Below, piece after piece: positions 55,666-63,089 of a stretch of DNA of 64,000 nt. The stretch lies in assembly GCF_004331285.1 (NCBI RefSeq), contig NZ_SJOH01000001.1, forward strand, positions 1 through 64,000, written 5' to 3'. A program made the position numbers and the translations under genes. Below the pieces are notes generated by a model. It searched no databases. It saw nothing but the letters and a program-made list of their open reading frames with translations, and had not been told where the DNA came from. Each line of letters opens with the position of its first letter. Positions within the stretch are counted from its first letter, which is position 1. Source of the stretch: Acinetobacter sp. ANC 3781 (lineage in GTDB: Bacteria; Pseudomonadota; Gammaproteobacteria; Pseudomonadales; Moraxellaceae).

Positions 55666-56613
55666 ATGAATAATATTAACTTTAAGAATTTTGAAGAAGC
55701 AGGACAAGCTATTTTAAAATTCTTGTCTCAACGCTTTGGATTTAAGTTATGGATGATTACTCGTACAGAGGGTGATGATTGGATCGTACTACTAAGTGAA
55801 GATAATGGTTATAACATTAAGCCAGGACAAGTATTTCATTGGGCAGACTCATTTTGCTCACACATGGTACAAAATAACGCGCCTCGTATTGTTCCCTACT
55901 CGCCTGATATTCAAGTCTATACGGACGCACCAATAAATAAGCTTGTTACTATTAAAGCATATATTGGCCAGCCCCTTTTTAAAGAAGATGGATCCCTTTT
56001 CGGCACTCTCTGTGCAATTGATCCTGAACCTCAGTCTAAAATTCTTCTTGAAGATGCTCCATTATTCGAGCTAATAGCAAAAGTACTTAGTTATACTATT
56101 CAAGCTGAATTAAAAACAGCTGAATACATACGTAAAGCCGAACGTTTTGAAGTGGAAGCGTTATCCGACCCAATGACTGGGCTTTTTAACCGTCGTGCTT
56201 GGGATCAGTTAATTCATTTAGAAGAAGAACGCTGCAAACGCTATGGCCATCCTACTGCTGTAATAATGATAGATCTTAATGGCCTAAAGGTCACAAATGA
56301 TACCTTAGGTCATGCTGCAGGAGATGAGCTAATCCGAAGGATGGCTTTAACTCTAAAAGACATTGTACGTAGTAATGATATTGTCGCTCGCTTAGGTGGT
56401 GACGAATTTGCTGTACTAAGTATAGAAACTAATTTGGAAAGTGCCGAGAAACTTGTTATTAGAATTCAGGATGCATTTTCACATGCCAATATTAGTGCCG
56501 CAATTGGGCTTGCAATGCGAAATCCGACATATGGGCTTTCTGCAGCGATAGAGGCAGCTGATATAAAAATGTATAAAAATAAAGCTTTAATTAAATCTAA
56601 ATATATTAACTAA
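55666..56613 (+). CDS. GAF-GGDEF diguanylate cyclase
   Basis: This 315-residue cytosolic protein has an N-terminal GAF sensor domain (about residues 10-150, with WADSFCSHMV and LFGTLCAIDP typical of GAF-GGDEF proteins) and a C-terminal GGDEF domain (about 160-310: DPMTGLFNRRAWD, MIDLNGLKVTND, RLGGDEFAVL). The active site GGDEF (244-248) is intact, and an I-site RxxD (RSND, 235-238) lies exactly five residues before it, so product inhibition is expected. It should make cyclic di-GMP in response to an unknown GAF ligand. Its place between the prophage operators makes it a likely lysogenic-conversion gene. Confidence 0.88.
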   Translation: MNNINFKNFEEAGQAILKFLSQRFGFKLWMITRTEGDDWIVLLSEDNGYNIKPGQVFHWADSFCSHMVQNNAPRIVPYSPDIQVYTDAPINKLVTIKAYIGQPLFKEDGSLFGTLCAIDPEPQSKILLEDAPLFELIAKVLSYTIQAELKTAEYIRKAERFEVEALSDPMTGLFNRRAWDQLIHLEEERCKRYGHPTAVIMIDLNGLKVTNDTLGHAAGDELIRRMALTLKDIVRSNDIVARLGGDEFAVLSIETNLESAEKLVIRIQDAFSHANISAAIGLAMRNPTYGLSAAIEAADIKMYKNKALIKSKYIN

Positions 56614-56661
56614 TAGAAAGCTGCGAACCCGAGCGGCTATTGGATCGGCTGGAGAAAATAA

Positions 56662-56967
56662 GTGGATATGATTTGTGTTAGATCTAGCTCAATAAATGCT
56701 GTGGGATACAATCCAGATACCAATCATCTGTATATTAAGTTTAATAATAATCCCAAAACCTACACTTTTTATAATCTTCCCTTTCAGATCTACAATGAAC
56801 TAAGGGCGGCGGCATCTAAAGGTCGTTATTATCATAGAAACATCGAGGGCCGCTACAAAGGTTGTTATTTAGCAATTTCGCTATTTTATCAATCTGCTGT
56901 ATTTGTTGATTATGATCAATGCGCCAATATATTTCGTCTTCATTGGCATCTACACTATCGGTGGTAA
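56662..56967 (+). CDS. KTSC-domain protein
   Basis: The first 65 residues match the KTSC domain (VRSSSINAVGYNPDTNHLYI, then YTFYNLPFQIYNELRAA and NIEGRYKG), a small domain named after a lysyl-tRNA-synthetase-associated region and common in phages. The start is taken at GTG 56662, with GGAG 7 bases upstream; ATG 56668 is the alternative. After GRYKG the frame runs 35 more residues without family resemblance, overlapping a minus-strand lipoprotein-like frame, so the C-terminus may be altered. Function unknown. Confidence 0.7.
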   Translation: MDMICVRSSSINAVGYNPDTNHLYIKFNNNPKTYTFYNLPFQIYNELRAAASKGRYYHRNIEGRYKGCYLAISLFYQSAVFVDYDQCANIFRLHWHLHYRW

Positions 56968-57070
56968 TGGTATCGTTGCAAGCGCTTAAGATCAGCTGAA
57001 CACTAACCAAAATTTTTCGGATATTTGCTAATTCTGATTCAATTAGAACCATCTCAAAGATTCCAATCAA
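56816..57070 (-). CDS. Possible lipoprotein-like frame overlapping the KTSC gene
   Basis: This leftward frame contains IRKILVSVQLILSAC, which looks like a lipoprotein signal ending in a lipobox Cys, followed by an acidic mature part (NDTITTDSVDANEDEIYWRI). The true start is unclear: no ribosome-binding site precedes the ATG at 57070, and a TTG inside ILVSV is also possible. Its end overlaps the KTSC gene by 150 bases. It may be a third, degraded member of the lipoprotein cassettes in reverse orientation. Confidence 0.35.
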   Translation of the reverse strand: MIGIFEMVLIESELANIRKILVSVQLILSACNDTITTDSVDANEDEIYWRIDHNQQIQQIDKIAKLLNNNLCSGPRCFYDNNDL

Positions 57071-57096
57071 CCCACCCCTGTGATGGGTTTTCTTTT
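57069..57096 (+). terminator. Terminator closing the accessory cassette
   Basis: AACCCA ... TGGGTT with CCCCTGTGA between, then TTCTTTT. It matches the terminator at 53613 in sequence and stands just before the second operator cluster. Confidence 0.65.
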
Positions 57097-57113
57097 GTTT
57101 ATTAAAATATTAA

Positions 57114-57183
57114 GTTTCTATAAGGAATAATAGGTTTCTTTTAACAAACTTTATTCTTGATTAAAAAGTTTCTTTTTATAAAC
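57114..57183 (+). promoter_or_regulatory. Operator cluster upstream of early-left operon (OL-like)
   Basis: Two complete 16-base sites, GTTTCT-TTTA-ACAAAC at 57134-57149 and GTTTCT-TTTT-ATAAAC at 57168-57183, plus an imperfect third at 57114-57129. They share arms and spacing with the sites at 52.1 kb. A TTGATT at 57157 with TAAACT 16 bases later overlaps the last site, so repressor binding would occlude this rightward promoter. Confidence 0.65.
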
Positions 57184-57265
57184 TAAATCTCATAAACAAA
57201 GAAAAGCACAACGTAGTTTGAGCTACTTGGAGCCAGACCCACGCCTTCGAGTGAGTGAAATAATT

Positions 57266-57490
57266 ATGAGTACACATCCTTCCCACAGTCAAACACCAAG
57301 TTTTAGCACTAACAAAAGTCAAACGCCTGTGATTCTTCACTGCGAACCGACATACAAAGAAATACATCCTAAACCTTCAAGTATGTTCGCAAATATCAGC
57401 GCGTTTCTATTAATCGCAATTACGTTTTTGGCTTTGTCTTACATGTATCTGCCTAGTTTTAAAAAAGAAGTTCAATTTCAAGAAGAATAA
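57266..57490 (+). CDS. Small prophage membrane protein (74 aa)
   Basis: A Ser/Pro/His-rich N-terminal half (MSTHPSHSQTPSFSTN) is followed by one membrane helix (MFANISAFLLIAITFLALSY) and a short charged end. It is the first gene after the OL-like operators and so would be the first early-left product. ATG 57266 is chosen over an upstream frame extension that runs into the promoter. No family recognised. Confidence 0.55.
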   Translation: MSTHPSHSQTPSFSTNKSQTPVILHCEPTYKEIHPKPSSMFANISAFLLIAITFLALSYMYLPSFKKEVQFQEE

Positions 57491-57539
57491 TCCATTGCTC
57501 GTCAAAATCAAAATGCCGGAGTGAATCGCTAATGGCTCC

Positions 57540-57740
57540 TCTTTTGCCTGCTGCATTTTTAATGAAAACCACGGTTCGGCTTATTACAAAGCACTGGCTT
57601 GATTTGAAAAGCCACTGCTAAAAGAAATACTCATTCAGTGCCATGGCAATCAAACCAAAGCTGCTGAAATTGTGGGTCTTAACCGGGGAAACTTCCGAGA
57701 AACGATTATTCAACACAAACTTCATAAAGAAGTTAATTAA
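57540..57740 (+). pseudogene. Fis-type HTH gene interrupted by a stop
   Basis: The frame reads NENHGSAYYKALA, then TGA at 57600-57602, then FEKPLLKEILIQCHGNQTKA followed by AEIVGLNRGNFRETI and TAA at 57738-57740. The second part is a Fis-like helix-turn-helix. The upstream piece is in the same frame and protein-like, so one nonsense change separates them. No clear start codon was found. Confidence 0.6.
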
Positions 57741-57754
57741 ACCGGTGGTTGGTA

Positions 57755-58063
57755 ATGGATCTACAAATTAAATACCTGTTAACCGAGCCAGAAGGCACCA
57801 AACATATTCACTTCCAACTTGTTGGGCCATTTGAAACTTGAATTTTAAACGGCGGTTACCAGGCTAAATTTATTAAACATTCAGCATGCGTTCGTTACAG
57901 CATGGCAAATAAAGAAACGCTTGAAATTGATGGCACTGGAAAGATAAATGCTGCAGCACAGAAACGCTATGCGATTTTTCTTCAGCGGTATTTGAAAGTG
58001 GGTAAATTGTTAATTACTTCTTTACGGGCTCAAACGCCAAAAACTTTAAGGGTGGCAGCGTGA
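57755..58063 (+). pseudogene. Unknown prophage gene with a single in-frame TGA
   Basis: From ATG 57755 the frame encodes 102 residues broken only by TGA at 57839-57841 (HFQLVGPFET-stop-ILNGGYQAKFI). The remainder continues cleanly to TGA 58061-58063, which overlaps the start of the next gene. A single change, probably from TGG, would account for it. No family recognised. Confidence 0.6.
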
Positions 58064-58368
58064 TGGATATTCAAAGAGAAATGTTTGAAGCATTGGACCA
58101 TATCAAGCGACTACTGGACTATTCTAAATTTAATGAAAAAATGAATAGCTATGAATTAGTCAGGGATGAAAATTACGCTATTCGAGATACGTGTGAACTA
58201 AATACAGCATCCAAAGCCCAAGCGGTTCCAGAAGGATTTATGGCACTTGCGGTCGATGATGTAGAAAGATTTCTTAGATGTCTCGATGACCACGCCATCT
58301 ATATCACACACAAAGCTAGTGATGCTTTAGAAAATATTAGAAAAGCCATGATCGAAGCACAGGAGTAA
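58063..58368 (+). CDS. Unknown prophage protein (101 aa)
   Basis: This soluble, helical, acidic protein (MDIQREMFEALDHIKRLLDY at the start, DDVERFLRCLDDHAIYI near residue 75) has the look of small early-operon phage proteins. The ATG at 58063 overlaps the stop of the preceding relic (TGATG). No known function. Confidence 0.6.
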   Translation: MDIQREMFEALDHIKRLLDYSKFNEKMNSYELVRDENYAIRDTCELNTASKAQAVPEGFMALAVDDVERFLRCLDDHAIYITHKASDALENIRKAMIEAQE

Positions 58369-58403
58369 AAGGGATGATATTGATGAAAAACAGGAGCCAA
58401 CCA

Positions 58404-58607
58404 ATGACTGAAAAACTAGAACAAGCACAAGACCTCATTGAATCGTTAGCAGCTCGAAAAATTGGTGGTACTGGCTATTTGATGAATAGTGAAGAAGCTG
58501 AATTGGCGTATGAAGTTTTTAACGATTATGTGGAAAGGAATGAGTTGAAAGGCGTTGATGTGAAGTTGCCTTTTGATGTGAGTTTTGGGAGCAGAGTTAT
58601 GATTTAA
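58404..58607 (+). CDS. Unknown prophage protein (67 aa)
   Basis: This small acidic protein begins MTEKLEQAQDLIESLAARKI. GGAG lies 7 bases before ATG 58404, which is preferred over ATG 58374. It lies 35 bases after the previous gene in the same operon. Function unknown. Confidence 0.6.
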   Translation: MTEKLEQAQDLIESLAARKIGGTGYLMNSEEAELAYEVFNDYVERNELKGVDVKLPFDVSFGSRVMI

Positions 58608-58994
58608 AAAACTAAACAATTAATACCAGCTGAAATAGTTCGTGATGATTATGGCTTCTGGGTTCATCCTGTGCTTAGCCAGTATTTAGATGACTTGTTA
58701 GACGATCATGAAGGAATGACGGAATCCGAACATCAAAAAATGATGCGCGATTTAGGTGTAACCTTTTACCAGGTAGAAATGGAATGGGATTGCTCTGAAG
58801 AAATACAGGAAAAATATTGGGGTATCGGTGACATTGAAGCCACCAGGGATTGGAATCCAAGTAAGCCAAAATTAACAGGTGATTGGTTTTTAGTTTCAAT
58901 TAATGACACAGAGGATGGTCCAGTATCTTGGTGGACTAAACCTAAAAATGATTTACCTGAATCTGTGAAACAAAGTTTGCGGGAGGTTAGTTGA
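58608..58994 (+). CDS. Unknown prophage protein, start codon apparently lost
   Basis: The plus strand is open from 58608, reading KTKQLIPAEIVRDDYGFWVH then PVLSQYLDDLLDDHEGM and ending SLREVS. The first possible start is GTG 58671, but the 21 codons before it read as protein and follow the previous stop directly, so the original start was probably altered. The C-terminal part is Trp-rich (DWNPSKPKLTGDWFLVS), as in many Acinetobacter phage early proteins. It may still be made from GTG 58671. Confidence 0.5.
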   Translation, partial: KTKQLIPAEIVRDDYGFWVHPVLSQYLDDLLDDHEGMTESEHQKMMRDLGVTFYQVEMEWDCSEEIQEKYWGIGDIEATRDWNPSKPKLTGDWFLVSINDTEDGPVSWWTKPKNDLPESVKQSLREVS

Positions 58995-59221
58995 TGACAG
59001 CATGGCGAACATGGGCAACTTTATTGTTGCCCCTGCCACCTTCAGACATTTAGTTGACAGATGATCAGGCGGCAGAATTTTTAAGTGATGAGAAGGGATA
59101 CATCAAAGCATCTATTATTTGCTTAAAGGGATTTCCAAAACCAAAGCACATTACCGAGACTGTAAAAGGTCGAAGATGGAACTTGAAAAAAGTATCTGAC
59201 TGGTTAAATGAAAGCCCATAA
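58994..59221 (+). pseudogene. Excisionase-like (AlpA/HTH_17) gene with in-frame TAG
   Basis: ATG 58994 overlaps the previous stop (ATGA). The 75-codon frame carries TAG at 59051-59053 (PPSDI-stop-LTDDQAAEF) and then reads a small winged DNA-binding protein: GFPKPKHITETVKGRRWNLK, KVSDWLNESP. This is the layout of Xis/AlpA proteins. A TTG right after the TAG could allow a shortened product. Its place, last before the tRNA, is where excisionase and integrase are expected; the integrase is absent. Confidence 0.6.
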
Positions 59222-59244
59222 GATTTGAAAAAAGCAGTAGGCAG

Positions 59245-59270
59245 ACCCCGCAAAATATAGCGGGTTTTTT
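59245..59270 (+). terminator. Terminator of the early-left operon
   Basis: ACCCCGC and GCGGGTT pair around AAAATATA, followed by T's. Confidence 0.75.
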
Positions 59271-59330
59271 CTTGATTAAAATATGGATTACGCCAAAGTT
59301 ATTATAAGCTATTGATTTTATAGGTATTAT

Positions 59331-59406
59331 TGGTGCGCTCAGCGGGACTCGAACCCACGCCACAGGCTTCGGAGACCTGTACTCTATCCAGTTGAGCTAT
59401 GAGCGC
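59331..59406 (-). tRNA. tRNA-Arg (anticodon CCG)
   Basis: The minus strand folds as a complete 76-base tRNA with acceptor GCGCTCA / TGAGCGC, D arm AGCTCAACTGGATAGAGT, anticodon stem CAGGT-CTCCGAA-GCCTG with anticodon CCG, T arm GGGTTCGAGTCCC, and encoded CCA. It reads CGG codons. It marks the right edge of the prophage relic and is the likely attachment site, although I saw no second copy of its 3' end in the window. Confidence 0.95.
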
Positions 59407-59583
59407 GCGTGCACATCATAACAAAAAAAACCATAAGGTAAAGCAACTATATATAAGTCTTTATTTTAGTGCTCAGACTTTAAACAATGTTCCATAATTG
59501 CAACAGAGAATTCCTCCTTATTTACTTGGTTTATTAGCAAAGATCACTCACAATACTCACACTATTCACCATGTGAGAAATTC

Positions 59584-60519
59584 ATGACTGATGCATTGAC
59601 CTTGCGAGACGTATCTAAAACTTACCGAAATGGTTTTCAAGCATTGAAAGGTATCAATTTAACTGTACCTGAAGGTGAGTTTTATGCACTCCTCGGACCC
59701 AATGGCGCAGGTAAATCGACCACCATCAGCATCATTAGTTCACTTACCAAAAAAACCTCCGGTACTGTTGAAATTTTTGGCCATAATCTAGACACGCATC
59801 CATCTGAAGCTAAACAATGCTTAGGCGTTGTACCGCAAGAATTCAACTTTGGTCAGTTTGAAAAAACCTTTGACATTTTAGTGACTCAAGCCGGTTATTA
59901 CGGCATTCCAAAAAAAATTGCGGAACAACGGGCTGAGCAATACTTAGAAAAGCTTGGTCTTTGGGATAAACGTGCCATTCAAGGACGTATGCTTTCTGGC
60001 GGGATGAAACGCCGTCTAATGATTGCCCGTGCCATGATGCATCAACCTAAATTGCTTATTCTGGATGAACCGACTGCGGGTGTAGACATTGAATTACGCC
60101 GTTCAATGTGGGACTTCCTTACCGAAATGAATGAAAATGGCACCTCTATTATTCTGACTACGCATTATTTAGAAGAAGCAGAAATGTTGTGTCGTCGAAT
60201 CGCCATTATTGATCGTGGTGTAATTAAAGAAGATACCAGCATGAAATCTTTCTTGAATCAGCTGAGTGAAGAATCCTTCATATTCGACTTAGTTGAACCG
60301 ATTCAACCCATTCATATTGAAATTATTGGTGTGCGTTTCAATTTAATCGATCCTGTCACTTTAGAAGTCACCATGGACAAGGCACATACCGTGAATGAAT
60401 TATTCCAGCTTATGGAAGCTCAAGGCATTCAAGTCCGCAGTATGCGTAATAAATCGAATCGCTTAGAAGAACTGTTTGTGAAAATGGTCGAAAAAAATCT
60501 TGATGGAGCAGCGCAATGA
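59584..60519 (+). CDS. ABC-2 type exporter ATP-binding protein (YadG-like)
   Basis: This 311-residue ATPase has Walker A (GPNGAGKST, about residue 40), signature LSGGMKRRLMIARAM (about 140), Walker B (LLILDEPTAGVD) and the switch His (TTHYLEE). A C-terminal regulatory extension follows residue 225. It pairs with the permease that overlaps its end by 4 bases (ATGA). Related to YadG of E. coli; the exported substrate is unknown. Confidence 0.9.
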   Translation: MTDALTLRDVSKTYRNGFQALKGINLTVPEGEFYALLGPNGAGKSTTISIISSLTKKTSGTVEIFGHNLDTHPSEAKQCLGVVPQEFNFGQFEKTFDILVTQAGYYGIPKKIAEQRAEQYLEKLGLWDKRAIQGRMLSGGMKRRLMIARAMMHQPKLLILDEPTAGVDIELRRSMWDFLTEMNENGTSIILTTHYLEEAEMLCRRIAIIDRGVIKEDTSMKSFLNQLSEESFIFDLVEPIQPIHIEIIGVRFNLIDPVTLEVTMDKAHTVNELFQLMEAQGIQVRSMRNKSNRLEELFVKMVEKNLDGAAQ

Positions 60520-61289
60520 ACATTAATCAACTCAGTGTTGCGCTGTATACCCTCGTGCATAAAGAAGTGCGTCGCTTTATGCGTATCTGGCCACAGACCC
60601 TGTTACCCCCTGCCATTACCATGAGTTTGTACTTCGTGATTTTTGGTAATCTGGTCGGATCTCGTATTGGCCAAATGGGCGGCTTTAGCTATATGCAGTT
60701 TATTGTGCCCGGCCTGATTATGATGGCAGTAATCACCAATAGCTATGCCAATGTATCTTCCAGTTTCTTTAGTGCAAAATTTCAAAAAAGTATTGAAGAG
60801 CTGATCATGAGTCCTGTGCCACTGCATATGATTCTTTGGGGCTATGTGATTGGTGGTGTGTGTCGTGGCATCTTGGTCGGCATTCTTGTGACTGCCATGA
60901 GCATGTTCTTTACTGACTTATATATTACCAACTGGTTTGTGACGATATATACCGTTTTGATTACCTCGTTGTTGTTTTCACTCGGTGGACTGATTAATGC
61001 GGTTTATGCGAAATCTTTTGATGATATTTCGATTATCCCCACTTTCGTATTGACTCCACTCACCTATTTAGGTGGTGTATTCTATGCCATTAGTGCTTTA
61101 AGCCCATTTTGGCAAAATCTCTCTTTAATTAACCCGATCGTATATATGGTCAATGCTTTCCGTTTCGGCATTTTAGGTCATAGTGATGTCAATGTTTCAG
61201 TTTCATTAAGCATCATCACCTTATGTTGTGTGGCACTTTACGGGGTAGCTTACTATTTACTTTCTCGTGGTTCAGGAATGCGTGAATAA
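60516..61289 (+). CDS. ABC-2 type permease (YadH-like)
   Basis: The 257-residue inner-membrane protein has six hydrophobic segments and the ABC-2 signature around FSAKFQKSIEELIMSPVPL and LGGVFYAISALSPFWQNL. It forms the channel of the exporter with the preceding ATPase. Its stop touches the queF start (TAATG), so queF is in the same operon. Confidence 0.9.
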   Translation: MNINQLSVALYTLVHKEVRRFMRIWPQTLLPPAITMSLYFVIFGNLVGSRIGQMGGFSYMQFIVPGLIMMAVITNSYANVSSSFFSAKFQKSIEELIMSPVPLHMILWGYVIGGVCRGILVGILVTAMSMFFTDLYITNWFVTIYTVLITSLLFSLGGLINAVYAKSFDDISIIPTFVLTPLTYLGGVFYAISALSPFWQNLSLINPIVYMVNAFRFGILGHSDVNVSVSLSIITLCCVALYGVAYYLLSRGSGMRE

Positions 61290-62104
61290 TGAGTGTAGAA
61301 CATTCTCTTTTAGGTAAAGACACCAATTATCCAACAGAATATCAACCCGATATTCTGTTTCCAATTGCACGCGCTCAAGCCCGTGAAAAATATGCCCATG
61401 TTGAAGGTATTCAACAAGGCCAAGACTGGTGGCATGTTTTTGAAATTTCTTGGTTAAATACAGCTGGCATTCCTCAGGTAGCGATTGGCCGTATTACCTT
61501 GCCGGCCTCTTCACCAAACCTGATTGAATCGAAATCATTAAAGCTCTACTTTAACAGTCTGAACTTTACCAAATTCGATTCAAAAGATAGTTTCATTACG
61601 ACCGTTGAAAAAGATTTATCTGCGGCGGCAGGCGCGACGATCACCCTGACTTTATTCCAGCCCGATGATCTAGAGATTACCCAACCGGATGGGATCTGTA
61701 TTGATGATTTAAGCCCAGAACGTTTAGAGAACCATCCAGATGCAAGTTTATTAAAATTAGATGCAGAAAATAGCGAACAAGTTGAAGTGCAACTGTATTC
61801 ACATTTACTGCGCAGTAACTGTCCAGTCACAGGACAGCCGGACTGGGGCACGGTTTTTATTCGATATCAGGGTAAAAAACCTTGTTATCGCAGTATTTTA
61901 GCTTATATTATTTCTTACCGTCAGCATAATGGCTTTCATGAACAGTGTGTGGAACAAATGTTTGCCGATGTCTGGCAAAACCTGGGGCCAGGAAAACTGA
62001 TGGTATATGCAACTTATACACGTCGTGGTGGATTAGACATCAATCCTTGCCGTGTATCCGATGCGACATGGATGCCTCGCCCCATTCGTTTGGCGCGACA
62101 ATAA
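61289..62104 (+). CDS. queF: NADPH-dependent 7-cyano-7-deazaguanine reductase QueF (type II)
   Basis: The 271-residue tunnel-fold enzyme reduces preQ0 to preQ1 in queuosine tRNA synthesis. The catalytic Cys178 is in SNCPVTGQPDWG with Asp185 following. ESKSLKLYFNSLN (about residue 80) is the substrate-binding QueF motif and NGFHEQCVEQ (about 215) provides the His/Glu. The two-domain length is that of the E. coli-type enzyme. Its coupling to an ABC exporter looks like shared transcription and not shared function. Confidence 0.94.
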   Translation: MSVEHSLLGKDTNYPTEYQPDILFPIARAQAREKYAHVEGIQQGQDWWHVFEISWLNTAGIPQVAIGRITLPASSPNLIESKSLKLYFNSLNFTKFDSKDSFITTVEKDLSAAAGATITLTLFQPDDLEITQPDGICIDDLSPERLENHPDASLLKLDAENSEQVEVQLYSHLLRSNCPVTGQPDWGTVFIRYQGKKPCYRSILAYIISYRQHNGFHEQCVEQMFADVWQNLGPGKLMVYATYTRRGGLDINPCRVSDATWMPRPIRLARQ

Positions 62105-62130
62105 AATGAAGAACATTGAGGTTTTTTAAC

Positions 62131-62781
62131 ATGCCATTTTTTGGGTTTATTCCTTCTGCAGAATTATTAAGCAGTATTCAAACCGCTCAAGGAAAGAAAA
62201 ATTCCAGCGAACCGCTTTATCCTTTACGCGACAAAACAGCATTGTTGATTAATGAAGAAATTATTGATGCTATTTTGACCGAGCTTGTGCGTCGTTTTCC
62301 GGCCAGTGATAAGCGCGACACTGCTGAAAAACTAGCAGGTTATATCAAATCAACTGTTGCTGTTTTATTGAAACAGTTGATGAGTAAATCTTCAAATGAT
62401 GTGGTCAAGCAATCGATTGAGTTTTCTGAAAAAAGCTTATTTAAAGATGCGGAAGGCAATTTCCGCGTAGGCGAACATTTAGATGCCAGTTTGGTGACCA
62501 ATCTTAAGCAAAGTTATGCCGAAATTAAAGCGGGAAATGACATTAACAAGGCCGCGCTCACTGAATCGTATAAACAGTTTGCTGAAGCCACTGTGCGTCA
62601 TTTTATGAGTGACTTTAACAAGACACTCGATTTAGGCATGATCAAGCGTAAAGCGGCTGATCTTGGCGCTGCAGCAGTGACTAAAGCAGTCCATATTGCA
62701 GTGGATAAAATCATTCCAAATCTCAATAAAGCCGAGCTTCGGGCACTTGCGGAATACCACGACACCTTATTTCATGCTTAA
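62131..62781 (+). CDS. Conserved unknown protein (216 aa)
   Basis: This soluble, mostly helical, Lys/Glu-rich protein starts MPFFGFIPSAELLSSIQTAQ and has no signal peptide, membrane span or catalytic motif that I recognise. GAGG lies about 10 bases before ATG 62131. It is 26 bases after queF and probably the last gene of that operon, closed by a terminator. Confidence 0.75.
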   Translation: MPFFGFIPSAELLSSIQTAQGKKNSSEPLYPLRDKTALLINEEIIDAILTELVRRFPASDKRDTAEKLAGYIKSTVAVLLKQLMSKSSNDVVKQSIEFSEKSLFKDAEGNFRVGEHLDASLVTNLKQSYAEIKAGNDINKAALTESYKQFAEATVRHFMSDFNKTLDLGMIKRKAADLGAAAVTKAVHIAVDKIIPNLNKAELRALAEYHDTLFHA

Positions 62782-62798
62782 GCATTTTTAAACTATAG

Positions 62799-62826
62799 AA
62801 AACCTGGCGATTGCTGGGTTTTTTTA
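62799..62826 (+). terminator. Terminator after the queF operon
   Basis: AAACCTGGC and GCTGGGTTT pair (with G-T pairs) around GATT and run into T's. Confidence 0.7.
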
Positions 62827-63089
62827 TGCAAAATCTTGATATAAATTATCCAAATACAGATAGATGTGATCATTGTGTTCAGATTGATCTAGCGCAAAAA
62901 TATTTCATTCTGCTGCTCATAATATAGTTTCCTAGCTCATTGGGACCTTTTAAGCATCAACCTGTTGTTGTCTAAGTGTTCATTTTTATAGTTGCAGCTT
63001 ATTCTTCTCTTTATTGCTAAAAGTCTTTCCGAAGTTTATCTCGCCTTTTTCGCCCTTCTTTTTATCTTCTCATTTTTTAGTTTAATTCG
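62827..63089. other. Non-coding spacer
   Basis: About 260 bases with no frame or hairpin beyond the preceding terminator. Confidence 0.35.

Noticed and set aside
55662-55667. TATAAT just before the diguanylate cyclase as a -10 box
   Set aside because: The hexamer overlaps the start codon itself, so it could only serve a leaderless transcript and is probably chance.
57755-58063. In-frame TGA in several prophage genes as stop-codon recoding
   Set aside because: The lesions include TGA, TAG and TAA and host genes end normally in all three, so independent decay is simpler.
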